Assembly (NCBI GenBank): GCA_016124535.1
Contig: WGNK01000016.1
Coordinates: 1 to 64,000, forward strand
Direction: 5' to 3'
Length of the DNA stretch: 64,000 nt
Origin: Azospirillum sp.
Lineage (GTDB): Bacteria; Pseudomonadota; Alphaproteobacteria; Azospirillales; Azospirillaceae
Below the pieces are notes generated by a model that saw nothing but the letters and a program-made list of their open reading frames with translations, was not told the origin of the DNA and did no database searches. The position numbers were made by a program, and so were the translations under genes. Numbering within the stretch: the stretch's first letter is position 1; every line of letters begins with the position of its first letter. Positions 42,855 through 53,756 of this stretch are shown here, piece after piece.

Positions 42855-42872
42855 CGCGCCAGGAACCGAAAG

Positions 42873-42895
42873 CCCTCTCCCCGGCGGGGAGAGGG
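42873..42895. repeat. REP-like hairpin, copy A
   Basis: A perfect 10-bp stem CCCTCTCCCC-GGC-GGGGAGAGGG between nirC and nirA, flanked by GAAAG and TCGGGCGAGG. The same sequence and flanks recur at 54977-54999. Confidence 0.8.
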
Positions 42896-42965
42896 TCGGG
42901 CGAGGGGCGTCCCGCCTCACCCGGCCTGTGTTCTGGCTCCGCCTCAGAGTTGCGAGGATTCCGTC

Positions 42966-44810
42966 ATGTCCGTCGATGTCGCGTCGATCCCGGCGCCGGT
43001 CCTGCCCGCCGGCCCCGAGGGCTTTACCGAAGAACAGCAGACCTATCTTCAGGGCTTCGTCGCCGGCACCGGCGCGGCCCGGGTGGCCCATGGCCTCTAT
43101 CCCTTGTTCGGCCTGGCAGCGCCGGCCGTCGCCGCGGCACCGGATGATGCGCCGGGGCTGGCCGGACCGCTGGCGTTCCACCGCGAAGCCCAGGACCGCA
43201 CGGTCGCCGCGGGCGGCAAGCTGGTGAATGAGGAGAAGGCCAAACGTGCCAAGAACCCGTTCGACATGTGGGACGAGATGCAGGCCAATGCCGCGGCCGG
43301 CGTGTTTCCCAAGGGCACCGACGTTTTTCTTTATAAGTTCAGCGGGCTGTTCTATGTCGCGCCGGCCCAGGATTCCTTCATGTGCCGGCTGCGGCTGCCC
43401 GGCGGCATACTGTCCGCCCACCAGTTGAGCGGCATTGCCGAACTCGCCGGGACTCTGGCCGGCGGCTATGCCCACGTCACCACCCGCGCCAATCTGCAAT
43501 TGCGGGACATCCGGCCGGAGAGCACGATCAGTCTGCTCGAAGGCATTGCCGAACTCGGGCTGACCAGTCGCGGCGCCGGCGCCGACAATATCCGCAACAT
43601 CACCGGCAGCCCGACCGCCGGCATCGATCCTCTTGAGCTGATCGACACCCGGCCGCTGACCCGCGAGCTCTATCACCACATCCTGAACCACCGCGAGCTG
43701 TTCGGCCTGCCCCGCAAGTTCAACATCGCCTATGACGGCGGCGGCTCGATCCCGGTACTGGAAGAGACCAACGACATCGGCTTTTCCGCCGTGCGGCTTC
43801 CCGAAGGCGGGCCGGTCGAGCCGGGCATCTGGTTCCGCTTCCTGCTCGGCGGCATCACCGGTCACCGCGACATCGCCCGCGATACCGGCGTGCTGGTCCG
43901 CCCCGAAGACTGCACCGCGCTGGCGGTTGCCGCGGTCCGGGTGTTTATCGAGCACGGCGACCGCACCGACCGCCGCAAGGCGCGGCTGAAATATGTGCTC
44001 GACCGCCTGGGCCTGGACACCTTCGTCGCCGAAACCGAGAAGGAATTCGGCCGGCCGCTGACCCGGGTTTCGCCGGAGACGGTGCCGGCGCGCGCGACCA
44101 GCCACACCCACCACCACCTGGGCTTCCATCCCCAGCGTCAGCCCGGCCTCTGTTATGTCGGGATCGCCATTCCGGTCGGCCGGCTCTCGGCGGCCCAGAT
44201 GCGCGGCCTGGCCGAGATCGCCGGCGCCTTCGGCAGCGGCAGCGTGCGCCTGACCGTGTGGCAGAATCTGCTGATCTCCGACATTCCGGAGACCAGACGG
44301 GACGAGGTCAGGGCGGCGCTCGGCGACCTTGGGCTGAGCTGGACCGCCAGCGCGGTGCGGGCCGGGCTGATCGCCTGCACCGGCAGCAGCGGCTGCAAAT
44401 TCTCCGCAAGCGATACAAAACGCCATGCTTTGGCGATTGGCGACCATATTGACGCTATTATGACGGTCGACCAACCGGTCGGGATCCATCTAACCGGTTG
44501 TCACCATTCCTGTGCCCAGCACCTGATTTCCGATATCGGCTTGCTCGGCGCCAAGGTTCCGCAAGGAGATGGCGAGGTTGAGGGCTATCACGTCCATGTC
44601 GGCGGCGGCTGCGGCGCCGAGGCCAGGATCGGTCGCGAGCTGATCCGCGACGTGCCGGCGGAGCAGGTTCCGGCGCTGGTCGGGCGCATGCTCGCGGCCT
44701 GGCAGATGGGTCGAGCCAGCCCCGACGAAAGCTTCCGCGATTTCTCGGCGCGACAGTCCGACGAGGCGCTGATCGCCCTGTTCCACGCCGCCGCGCCCGC
44801 CGCTGCCTGA
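42966..44810 (+). CDS. nirA: assimilatory nitrite reductase (NirA-type siroheme protein)
   Basis: A 614-residue enzyme reducing nitrite to ammonium. The siroheme-[4Fe-4S] ligands are in CTGSSGCKF (about residue 471) and GCHHSCAQH (about 512), the C-x5-C...C-x3-C pattern. Two ferredoxin-like half-domains (HVTTRANLQLRDI and SVRLTVWQNLLI) flank it. Sulfite reductase is an alternative by fold, but nasT, nasS and the nitrite channel in the operon favour nitrite. It is followed 13 bp later by its likely electron donor. Confidence 0.9.
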   Translation: MSVDVASIPAPVLPAGPEGFTEEQQTYLQGFVAGTGAARVAHGLYPLFGLAAPAVAAAPDDAPGLAGPLAFHREAQDRTVAAGGKLVNEEKAKRAKNPFDMWDEMQANAAAGVFPKGTDVFLYKFSGLFYVAPAQDSFMCRLRLPGGILSAHQLSGIAELAGTLAGGYAHVTTRANLQLRDIRPESTISLLEGIAELGLTSRGAGADNIRNITGSPTAGIDPLELIDTRPLTRELYHHILNHRELFGLPRKFNIAYDGGGSIPVLEETNDIGFSAVRLPEGGPVEPGIWFRFLLGGITGHRDIARDTGVLVRPEDCTALAVAAVRVFIEHGDRTDRRKARLKYVLDRLGLDTFVAETEKEFGRPLTRVSPETVPARATSHTHHHLGFHPQRQPGLCYVGIAIPVGRLSAAQMRGLAEIAGAFGSGSVRLTVWQNLLISDIPETRRDEVRAALGDLGLSWTASAVRAGLIACTGSSGCKFSASDTKRHALAIGDHIDAIMTVDQPVGIHLTGCHHSCAQHLISDIGLLGAKVPQGDGEVEGYHVHVGGGCGAEARIGRELIRDVPAEQVPALVGRMLAAWQMGRASPDESFRDFSARQSDEALIALFHAAAPAAA

Positions 44811-44823
44811 GGACCCGAAGCCG

Positions 44824-46401
44824 ATGCCGCCCATGCTGATACCCGACACCGCACCGTTCAACCCGACCCAGCGCGCCTGGCTCAACGGCTTCTTCGCCGG
44901 GCTGTTCAACGGTGCCGATGCCTTCGCCGCCGCGCCACCGGGTTTCGCCGTACCCTCGGGTATCGCGCTGGCCGCACCGCCGCCTGAGGTGGAGGAGGTG
45001 CCGTGGCACGATCCCGGCCTGGCGCTCGATGAGCGCATGGCCTTGGCCGAGGGCCGCTCGCTGCCGCTGCGCATGATGGCGGCGATGGGCCAGCTCGATT
45101 GCGGCCAATGCGGCTACGACTGCCGCGACTACGCCGCCGCGATCGCCGAAGGCCGCGAGGCCAAGCTGACCCTGTGCCAACCCGGCGGGCGCGACACCCA
45201 GAAGATACTCCGGGCGCTCCATAGCGAGATCGGCAGCCAGCCGATCGTGGTTCCGAGCGTGGCTAAATCCGCGGCCAAGCCGGGACCGAGCCCGACCGTG
45301 GCGGTGCCGGTGCTGGAAAGCCGCAAGTTGAACGGACCGGGTTCGGCGCGCGACACCCGGCACGTCGCCTTCGACCTTGCCGGCAGTGGCCTGTCCTATC
45401 AGCCGGGTGACTCGCTCGGGGTCCACGCCGAGAACTGTCCGGAGCTGGTGCGCGCCGTGGTGTCGGCCCTGGGCGCCACCGGTGCCGAGCCGGTCGGCGA
45501 TGGCGGCGGCGGTACGGTGCCGCTGGCCGAGGCGCTGGCCGACCGCTACGACCTGTTCACCCCGACACCGGAATTCCTCACCGTCCTGGCCAGTGTCGCC
45601 AGGGATCGCAGCGAGCGCCGCCGTCTGGAGGCCCTGGCCGCCGACCAGCCGGGCGGGTCCGATCGGGAACTGCTCGATGTGCTGGATATCCTCAGCGGTT
45701 TCCCATCGACCCGGCCACCCTTGCGCGAGATCGCGGCGTCACTCGGCGAACTGCGGCCGCGGCTCTATTCGATTGCCTCGTCGCAGCGCGCGGTCGGCGA
45801 ACAGGTCCACCTGACGGTCGGCGTCGCAACCACCGAACACCGCGGCCGCCGGCGCAAGGGCGTCGCCTCGACGTTCCTCGCCGAGCGCGCCGTCGGCCGC
45901 AAGGTCCGGGTCTATGTTCAGCCATCCCATGGCTTCCGGCTGCCCGCCGACGCCAAGGTCCCGATCGTGATGATCGGTCCCGGCACCGGGGTGGCGCCGT
46001 TCCTGGGCTTCTTGCAGGAGCGTCGGGCGACCGCGGCGGCCGGGGGGACCTGGCTGTTCTTCGGCAATCCCCATGCCGCCAGCGATTTCCTCTATCAGCA
46101 GGACCTGGAGGCGGCGCTGGCCGAGGGCAGCCTGACCCGGCTCGATACCGCGTTTTCACGGGACCAGGCGGAAAAGCTCTATGTCCAGCACCGCCTGGAC
46201 CAGGCCGGGGCCGAGCTGTGGGCCTGGCTGCAACGGGGTGCCCATGTCTATGTCTGCGGCGATGCCAAGCGCATGGCCCGCGATGTCGACCAGAGCTTGC
46301 GCAGCATCGTCGCCCGCCATGGCGCCATGGCCGACAGCGAAGCCAAGGCCTTCATCATGCGCCTGACCAAGGACGGCCGCTACCAGCGCGACGTCTACTG
46401 A
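44824..46401 (+). CDS. FAD/NADPH reductase with N-terminal [4Fe-4S] domain (CysJ-like)
   Basis: A 525-residue flavoprotein. An N-terminal Fe-S module has CGQCGYDC and a fourth Cys in LTLCQPGG (about residues 93-120), as in the PF04060-type cluster. It has no flavodoxin domain; the rest is a CPR/CysJ-type FAD-NADPH unit with RLYSIASSQ, GVASTFLAER, GPGTGVAPFLGFLQER and a YVCGDAKRMARDV end. It should pass NADPH electrons through FAD and the cluster to the siroheme protein upstream, replacing ferredoxin or flavodoxin. Confidence 0.87.
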   Translation: MPPMLIPDTAPFNPTQRAWLNGFFAGLFNGADAFAAAPPGFAVPSGIALAAPPPEVEEVPWHDPGLALDERMALAEGRSLPLRMMAAMGQLDCGQCGYDCRDYAAAIAEGREAKLTLCQPGGRDTQKILRALHSEIGSQPIVVPSVAKSAAKPGPSPTVAVPVLESRKLNGPGSARDTRHVAFDLAGSGLSYQPGDSLGVHAENCPELVRAVVSALGATGAEPVGDGGGGTVPLAEALADRYDLFTPTPEFLTVLASVARDRSERRRLEALAADQPGGSDRELLDVLDILSGFPSTRPPLREIAASLGELRPRLYSIASSQRAVGEQVHLTVGVATTEHRGRRRKGVASTFLAERAVGRKVRVYVQPSHGFRLPADAKVPIVMIGPGTGVAPFLGFLQERRATAAAGGTWLFFGNPHAASDFLYQQDLEAALAEGSLTRLDTAFSRDQAEKLYVQHRLDQAGAELWAWLQRGAHVYVCGDAKRMARDVDQSLRSIVARHGAMADSEAKAFIMRLTKDGRYQRDVY

Positions 46402-46415
46402 CCGGGCCAGCCCGC

Positions 46416-47366
46416 TCACGGCGCCGCCCGGTCGACGGGCGGTGACCGCAGCCCGGCGGGCAGGGGCAGGAATCCCGCCCCCTTGCCGGTCAGGAAATCC
46501 TGGAATGCCGCCATCACCGGGGTGACGGCGCGGTCGCTGCGGGCGACCATGAACCAATGGCGCAGTACCGGCAGGCCGGCTACGTCGAGCAGGGCGAGGC
46601 GGGCGCCCTCGACCTCCGAGGCCACGGCGTGTGCCGAGATGAAAGCGACGCCGAGGCCGGCCATCACCGCCTGCTTGATCGTTTCATTGGAGTCCATTTC
46701 GGTGCCCGGGTCGTCGAGCCGGCCCGCAATCTCGCCGAGAAATCGTTCAAACGACATCCGGGTGCCGGAGCCGGGCTCCCGCACGATGAAATGCTCGCGC
46801 GCCACCTCCGCCCTGGAGATGTCCCGGCGCCGCGCCAGAGGATGATCCGGCGCACCGACGATGACCAGCGGATGGTCGCCGAATTCCACCGCACTGACCG
46901 GCAATCCGCGCGGCGGGCTGCCCATCAGGGCTACGTCGATCTGGTGGTTTTTCAGCCGCAGGATCGTCTCGGCGCGATTGCCGACGAACAGTTTCATATC
47001 GACATCGGGGAAGGCCTTCATAAAACCCGCGAAGATCCTGAGCGCGAAATACTTGGCGGTGGATACGGCACCGACGATCAGGCTGCCCTTCCTGGCGCCT
47101 TTGATCGCGTCGATTTCGTCGCTCAACATCCGCAGCCGTTCTTCGATCGCCTGGGCCGCCTCGATCACCGCCAGGCCGGCGGAGGTCGGGCGCATGCCCT
47201 CCGCCGTCCGATCGAACAAGGCAGCCCCCAACTCGTCTTCGAGCTGCTTCAGCTGCAGCGTGACCGCCGGTGGCGTCAGGTGCAGCGCCTTGGCTGCCGC
47301 GTTGATCCGACTGCTGGTCTGGATCGCGACCAGGGTGCGCAGTTGGCGCAGGGTCAGGTTTCTCAT
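46416..47366 (-). CDS. cbbR: CbbR, LysR-type regulator of the Calvin operon
   Basis: A 316-residue LysR activator with an N-terminal winged HTH (LTLRQLRTLVAIQTSSRINAAAKALHLTPPAVTLQLKQLE) and a ligand domain. CbbR senses Calvin-cycle metabolites and acts from the intergenic region. It is divergent from cbbF, with 129 bp between, which hold two AT-rich palindromes. ATG at 47366 gives the standard family start; longer frames are not supported. Confidence 0.92.
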   Translation of the reverse strand: MRNLTLRQLRTLVAIQTSSRINAAAKALHLTPPAVTLQLKQLEDELGAALFDRTAEGMRPTSAGLAVIEAAQAIEERLRMLSDEIDAIKGARKGSLIVGAVSTAKYFALRIFAGFMKAFPDVDMKLFVGNRAETILRLKNHQIDVALMGSPPRGLPVSAVEFGDHPLVIVGAPDHPLARRRDISRAEVAREHFIVREPGSGTRMSFERFLGEIAGRLDDPGTEMDSNETIKQAVMAGLGVAFISAHAVASEVEGARLALLDVAGLPVLRHWFMVARSDRAVTPVMAAFQDFLTGKGAGFLPLPAGLRSPPVDRAAP

Positions 47367-47385
47367 CGCCGCAGAATAAGATTTT

Positions 47386-47419
47386 TTTACTGGATAGGTA
47401 AAGTAAATAAAATTTACTT
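47386..47419. promoter_or_regulatory. CbbR operator candidate, two palindromes
   Basis: TTTAC-TGGATAG-GTAAA (47386-47402) is directly joined to AAGTAAAT-AAA-ATTTACTT (47401-47419). Both inverted repeats share the half-site GTAAA/TTTAC and stand out as AT-rich in a GC-rich region. LysR regulators bind paired T-N11-A sites, so these are likely recognition and activation sites for CbbR between cbbR and cbbF. Confidence 0.65.
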
Positions 47420-47495
47420 TTGTCCGGGCTCCGTGCAGGCTCCATGGAAATAACCGGCGGCGCCATCGAGCACCGCCGAGCCGCAGGGGGAAATC

Positions 47496-48536
47496 ATGGG
47501 CGCATCGACGCTGGACGCCTTCCTCGCGTCCTATCAACGCCACGGCGATGGACCCCGAACGGCGGTGGTGTCGCTGCTCAGCCGCCTGGCGGCGGCGGCG
47601 GTGACACTGCGCGACGCCGTCGGAACGGCGATGCCGGGTGACGTGGCGGCTCCGTCGTTCGGCACCAATGCCGATGGCGATATCCGCAAGCCTCTGGATG
47701 TCCTGGCCGATCGGCTGTGTTTCGAAGCGGCACGCCAGGCGCCGGTCGCCTGGTTCGCCTCCGAGGAGCGGGATCGGCCGGTCGGGCTGGCGCCGGGCGC
47801 ACCGCTGGTGCTGGCGGTGGATCCGCTCGACGGCTCGTCCAATCTGGGCGCCAATATTTCGGTCGGGACGATTTTCTCGGTCCTTCCGGCGGTCGCCGGC
47901 GGCGATCCCGCCGCGGCCGTGCTGCAACCGGGACACTGCCAGTTGGCCGCGGGCTTTTTTCTCTATGGCCCCCAGCTGACCCTGGTGCTGACGGTTGGCC
48001 GAGGCACCCAGGGCTTTGTCTATTCACCGCGTATCGGGGCCTTCGTCCGGAGCGGCGACATTTTGACCATCCCGCCGGCCACCAGAGAATTCGCGATCAA
48101 TGCATCCAACTACCGACACTGGGACGAGGCGGTCCGCCTCTATGTCGACGACTGTCTGGATGGCGCCGATGGGCCACGCGAGAAGGACTTCAACATGCGC
48201 TGGATCGCCTGCCTGGTCGGCGAGACCTACCGCATCCTGACCCGCGGCGGGGTCTTCCTTTATCCCGGCGACCGTCGGCCGGGTTATGCCCAGGGCCGGT
48301 TGCGCCTGGTCTACGAGGCCAATCCGATCGCGTTCCTGATCGAGCAGGCGGGCGGGCAGGCCACCGACACCGTCAACCGCATCCTCGATCTGGTGCCATC
48401 CGGGTTGCACGAACGGGTTCCGCTGGTGTTCGGCGCCGACCACGAGGTCGCGCTGATCCGCCGCTATCACACCGAGCCGAACGCCAATGCCCAGCGGGCG
48501 CCATTGTTCGGCCATCGCGGCCTGTTCCGGGCCTGA
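47496..48536 (+). CDS. cbbF: fructose-1,6-bisphosphatase class I (CbbF)
   Basis: A 346-residue enzyme that regenerates fructose 6-phosphate and can also act on sedoheptulose bisphosphate. The metal site is in VDPLDGSSNLGANISVGTIF, and the substrate region is EKDFNMRWIACLVGETYRILTRGGVFLYP. ATG at 47496 follows CAGGGGGAAA. First gene of the cbb operon; cbbP follows after 12 bp. Confidence 0.95.
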   Translation: MGASTLDAFLASYQRHGDGPRTAVVSLLSRLAAAAVTLRDAVGTAMPGDVAAPSFGTNADGDIRKPLDVLADRLCFEAARQAPVAWFASEERDRPVGLAPGAPLVLAVDPLDGSSNLGANISVGTIFSVLPAVAGGDPAAAVLQPGHCQLAAGFFLYGPQLTLVLTVGRGTQGFVYSPRIGAFVRSGDILTIPPATREFAINASNYRHWDEAVRLYVDDCLDGADGPREKDFNMRWIACLVGETYRILTRGGVFLYPGDRRPGYAQGRLRLVYEANPIAFLIEQAGGQATDTVNRILDLVPSGLHERVPLVFGADHEVALIRRYHTEPNANAQRAPLFGHRGLFRA

Positions 48537-48548
48537 GGAGCGCAGCCG

Positions 48549-49421
48549 ATGTCCGTGGCCCACCCGATCATCTCGATCACCGGCTCGTCCGGCGCCGGTA
48601 CCACCTCGGTCAAGCGCATCTTCGAGCTGATTTTTCGGCGGGAGAAAGTGACCGCCGCCTTCATCGAAGGCGATGCCTTCCACCGCTACGACCGCGCCGG
48701 CATGAAGGAAAAAGTCGCCGCGGAAGAAGAGCGCGGCAACCCCAACTTCACCCATTTTCACGCCCAGGCCAACGAGCTCGAAATTCTCCAGGGCATCTTC
48801 GAAGAATACAGCCGCTACGGCACCGGGCGGACCCGCAGCTATGTCCACGACGAGCAGGAGGCAAAGCACTACGGGTCGCCGGCGGGGGGCTTCACCGCCT
48901 GGCGCGAGTTCGAGGACAGCGATCTGCTGTTCTACGAGGGCCTGCATGGCTGCGCGGTGACCGAGACCGTCGATCTGGCCCGGCTGGCGGATCTGAAGAT
49001 CGGCGTCGTGCCGGTGATCAATCTGGAATGGATTCAGAAGATCCATCGCGACCGGGCGACCCGCGGCTATTCGGCCGAGGCGGTGACCGACGTGATCCTG
49101 CGCCGGATGCCCGACTACGTCCGCTACATCGTGCCGCAATTCTCGCTCACCAACATCAATTTTCAGCGGGTGCCGGTGGTCGATACCTCCAATCCGTTCA
49201 TTGCCCGCTGGATCCCCACCCCGGACGAATCGATGCTGGTGGTCCGTTTCGCCAATCCCCGCGGCATCGATTTTCCCTACCTGCTGTCGATGCTCCAGGG
49301 CTCGTTCATGTCGCGGCCGAATTCGATCGTGATGGCGGGCAACAAGCTCGACCTCGCCATGCAGCTGATCCTGACGCCGCTGATCCTGCAGCTGATCGAA
49401 CGCAAACGCCGCAACGCGTGA
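48549..49421 (+). CDS. cbbP: phosphoribulokinase (CbbP)
   Basis: A 290-residue bacterial-type kinase making ribulose 1,5-bisphosphate. The P-loop is GSSGAGTTS, followed by EGDAFHRYDR and HAQANELEIL, and the effector region VHDEQEAKHYG. It is of the octameric form allosterically controlled by NADH in relatives. Twelve bp after cbbF; what follows is a remnant where cbbT would be. Confidence 0.96.
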   Translation: MSVAHPIISITGSSGAGTTSVKRIFELIFRREKVTAAFIEGDAFHRYDRAGMKEKVAAEEERGNPNFTHFHAQANELEILQGIFEEYSRYGTGRTRSYVHDEQEAKHYGSPAGGFTAWREFEDSDLLFYEGLHGCAVTETVDLARLADLKIGVVPVINLEWIQKIHRDRATRGYSAEAVTDVILRRMPDYVRYIVPQFSLTNINFQRVPVVDTSNPFIARWIPTPDESMLVVRFANPRGIDFPYLLSMLQGSFMSRPNSIVMAGNKLDLAMQLILTPLILQLIERKRRNA

Positions 49422-49431
49422 GGATTCAATC

Positions 49432-49527
49432 ACGACCAGCCGAACCGCGGCCGAGGCCGCCGAGGCCAATACCCGGTCTGCCCGCTTGCCGGCCGCCAGC
49501 GAACCAGAAATGGCCAACGCCACGTAA
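49432..49527 (+). pseudogene. cbbT: cbbT (transketolase) 5' remnant: deletion scar
   Basis: Between cbbP and cbbA, where many cbb operons hold cbbT, 31 codons read on from a GAGGA ribosome site. They start ACGACCAGC, one T-to-C change from ATGACCAGC, and end with SEPEMANAT and TAA. Transketolases start with a block close to EMANAIRFLA, so the frame matches the first residues up to ANA and then breaks. The pattern indicates an internal deletion joining the gene's first codons to its last, plus start-codon decay. Inference, but hard to explain otherwise. Confidence 0.6.
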
Positions 49528-49545
49528 TCGGGAGGAGATCTGACC

Positions 49546-52117
<2,572 letters not shown>

Positions 52118-52155
52118 CTGCGACACCAGCCTGGAACCCAGGGGAGACTCCTCCG

Positions 52156-52575
52156 ATGCGCATCACCCAAGGTGCCTTTTCCTTCCTGCCCGACCTGACC
52201 GAGCCGCAGATCCGGGCGCAGGTTCAGTACTGCATCGACCAGGGTTGGGCGGTCAGCCTGGAGGTCACCGACGACCCCCATCCGCGCAATACCTATTGGG
52301 ACATGTGGGGTCATCCGATGTTCGACAATCCGGACGCGGCGGCCGTGATGCTGGAACTGGCCGAGTGCCGCAAGGTCTTCGGCGACCGCTATATCCGGGT
52401 GGTCGCCTTCGATGCCGGCCATGGCTGGGAATCGGTGCGGCTCTCCTTCATCGTCAACCGGCCGGCCGAGGAGCCGGGTTTCCGGCTGGTTCGTCAGGAG
52501 GCCGGCGGGCGCGCCCTGCGCTACGCCACCGCGCCCTATGCCGCCGACCGGCCGTCGGGCAACCGCTATGGCTGA
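52156..52575 (+). CDS. cbbS: RuBisCO small subunit, form IC
   Basis: A 139-residue subunit capping the L8 core. It opens [19 protein letters not shown] and has the long C-terminal extension of red-type small subunits (residues about 110-139), which builds a beta-barrel in the central channel. ATG at 52156 follows GGGGAGAC. It overlaps cbbX by 8 bp. Confidence 0.96.
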   Translation: MRITQGAFSFLPDLTEPQIRAQVQYCIDQGWAVSLEVTDDPHPRNTYWDMWGHPMFDNPDAAAVMLELAECRKVFGDRYIRVVAFDAGHGWESVRLSFIVNRPAEEPGFRLVRQEAGGRALRYATAPYAADRPSGNRYG

Positions 52576-53485
52576 TTCACTCGCGACAGCCGCGGAAGGT
52601 ATCGACCTGCGCGCGGAATTCGAGCGCTCCGGGGTGCGCGACGTGCTGGCCGAGCTGGACCGTTCGCTGGTCGGGCTGGCGCCGGTCAAACGCCGCATCC
52701 GCGAGACCGCGGCCCTGCTGCTGGTCGAGCGCGCCCGCAAGCAATTGGGGCTGGCCCAGGAGACGCCGACCCTGCATATGAGCTTCACCGGCAATCCGGG
52801 CACCGGCAAGACCACGGTGGCGCTCCGGATGGCCGATCTGCTCCACCGGTTGGGATACATCCGCAAGGGCCATCTGGTCGCGGTGACCCGCGACGATCTT
52901 GTCGGTCAGTATATCGGCCACACCGCACCCAAGACCAAGGAAATCCTGAAGCGGGCGATGGGCGGGGTGCTGTTCATCGACGAGGCCTATTACCTCCATC
53001 GGCCCGAGAACGAGCGCGACTATGGCCAGGAAGCGATCGAAATCCTGCTGCAGGTGATGGAGAACCGGCGCGACGATCTGGTGGTGATTCTGGCCGGCTA
53101 TGGCCGGCGGATGGAACGGTTCTTCGAGAGCAATCCGGGCTTCCGCTCGCGGATCGCCCATCACATCGATTTTCCCGACTATAGCGACGACGAGTTGCTC
53201 GGTATCGCGACCGTGATGCTGGAGCGCCAGAACTACCGCCTCGACTCGGCGGCGGCGGCCGCCTTCGCCCGCTATGTCGAAACCCGGCGCCGGCAGCCCC
53301 ATTTCGCCAATGCCCGCTCGATCCGCAATGCGCTCGACCGCGCACGGCTGCGCCAGGCCAACCGGTTGTTCGAGACGTCGACCGGCCCGCTCGGCGCCGA
53401 GGCCCTGTCCACGATCTGTGCCGAGGATATCCTGGCCAGCCGCGTCTTCTCCCTCGCGGCGGTGAGGGAATCCGGCGACGATTGA
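52568..53485 (+). CDS. cbbX: CbbX, red-type RuBisCO activase
   Basis: A 305-residue AAA+ ATPase that remodels inhibited RuBisCO by pulling on the large-subunit C-terminus. Walker A is GNPGTGKTT, Walker [11 protein letters not shown], pore loop YIGHTAPK, and the arginine finger is in [11 protein letters not shown]. In relatives it is activated by ribulose bisphosphate. Presence in the operon confirms red-type RuBisCO. It is the last operon gene. Confidence 0.95.
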   Translation: MADSLATAAEGIDLRAEFERSGVRDVLAELDRSLVGLAPVKRRIRETAALLLVERARKQLGLAQETPTLHMSFTGNPGTGKTTVALRMADLLHRLGYIRKGHLVAVTRDDLVGQYIGHTAPKTKEILKRAMGGVLFIDEAYYLHRPENERDYGQEAIEILLQVMENRRDDLVVILAGYGRRMERFFESNPGFRSRIAHHIDFPDYSDDELLGIATVMLERQNYRLDSAAAAAFARYVETRRRQPHFANARSIRNALDRARLRQANRLFETSTGPLGAEALSTICAEDILASRVFSLAAVRESGDD

Positions 53486-53571
53486 GTGAAAAGTGATTGC
53501 CCCTTCGGTCCTGGAACGGTGTTTGCCCGGCCGGACGGCGAGGTCGAATGGATTGCGTCGGTATTCCTGGC

Positions 53572-53601
53572 TTGACCGCGCCCGAGCCGGTCGGCTATTA
53601 A
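53572..53601 (+). promoter_or_regulatory. promoter of the metZ leader
   Basis: TTGACC (53572-53577) and TATTAA (53596-53601) are separated by 18 bp, close to sigma-70 consensus. Transcription would start around 53608, at the 5' edge of the SAM-II-like aptamer. Confidence 0.6.
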
Positions 53602-53607
53602 AGAGAA

Positions 53608-53692
53608 ACCGCGTGGTGATTTGGGCGACCGGCTTGCGGGCCGCGCGGGGACCCTGGGACGTTTCGGGGTGCTGAATTCCGCTAAAGAGGTC
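53608..53692 (+). ncRNA. SAM-II-like riboswitch aptamer before metZ
   Basis: CGCGTGG (53610-53616) pairs with CCGCGCG (53641-53647) as P1. It is followed by TGATTTG and GGCTTGC, and closed at 53681 by GCTAAAGAGG, all matching the conserved SAM-II elements (GGUGAUUUG, CCGGCUUGC, GCUAAAG). SAM-II is an alphaproteobacterial class common before metA, metZ and metX. The segment between P1 and GCTAAAG is about 32 nt, longer than the usual A-rich linker of about 11 nt, so this is a variant. A terminator lies just downstream. Confidence 0.78.
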
Positions 53693-53708
53693 CGAGCCGC
53701 TCAGCCGC

Positions 53709-53740
53709 GCCTCGACCCGTCGGTCGAGGCTATTTTTTTG
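53709..53740 (+). terminator. intrinsic terminator between riboswitch and metZ
   Basis: A perfect 9-bp stem GCCTCGACC/GGTCGAGGC with a CGTC tetraloop is followed by TATTTTTTT. It lies 18 bp after the aptamer and before the metZ start, so transcription can be stopped before the gene, presumably when SAM is bound. Confidence 0.85.
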
Positions 53741-53756
53741 TCGGCATGGAGGCGGC

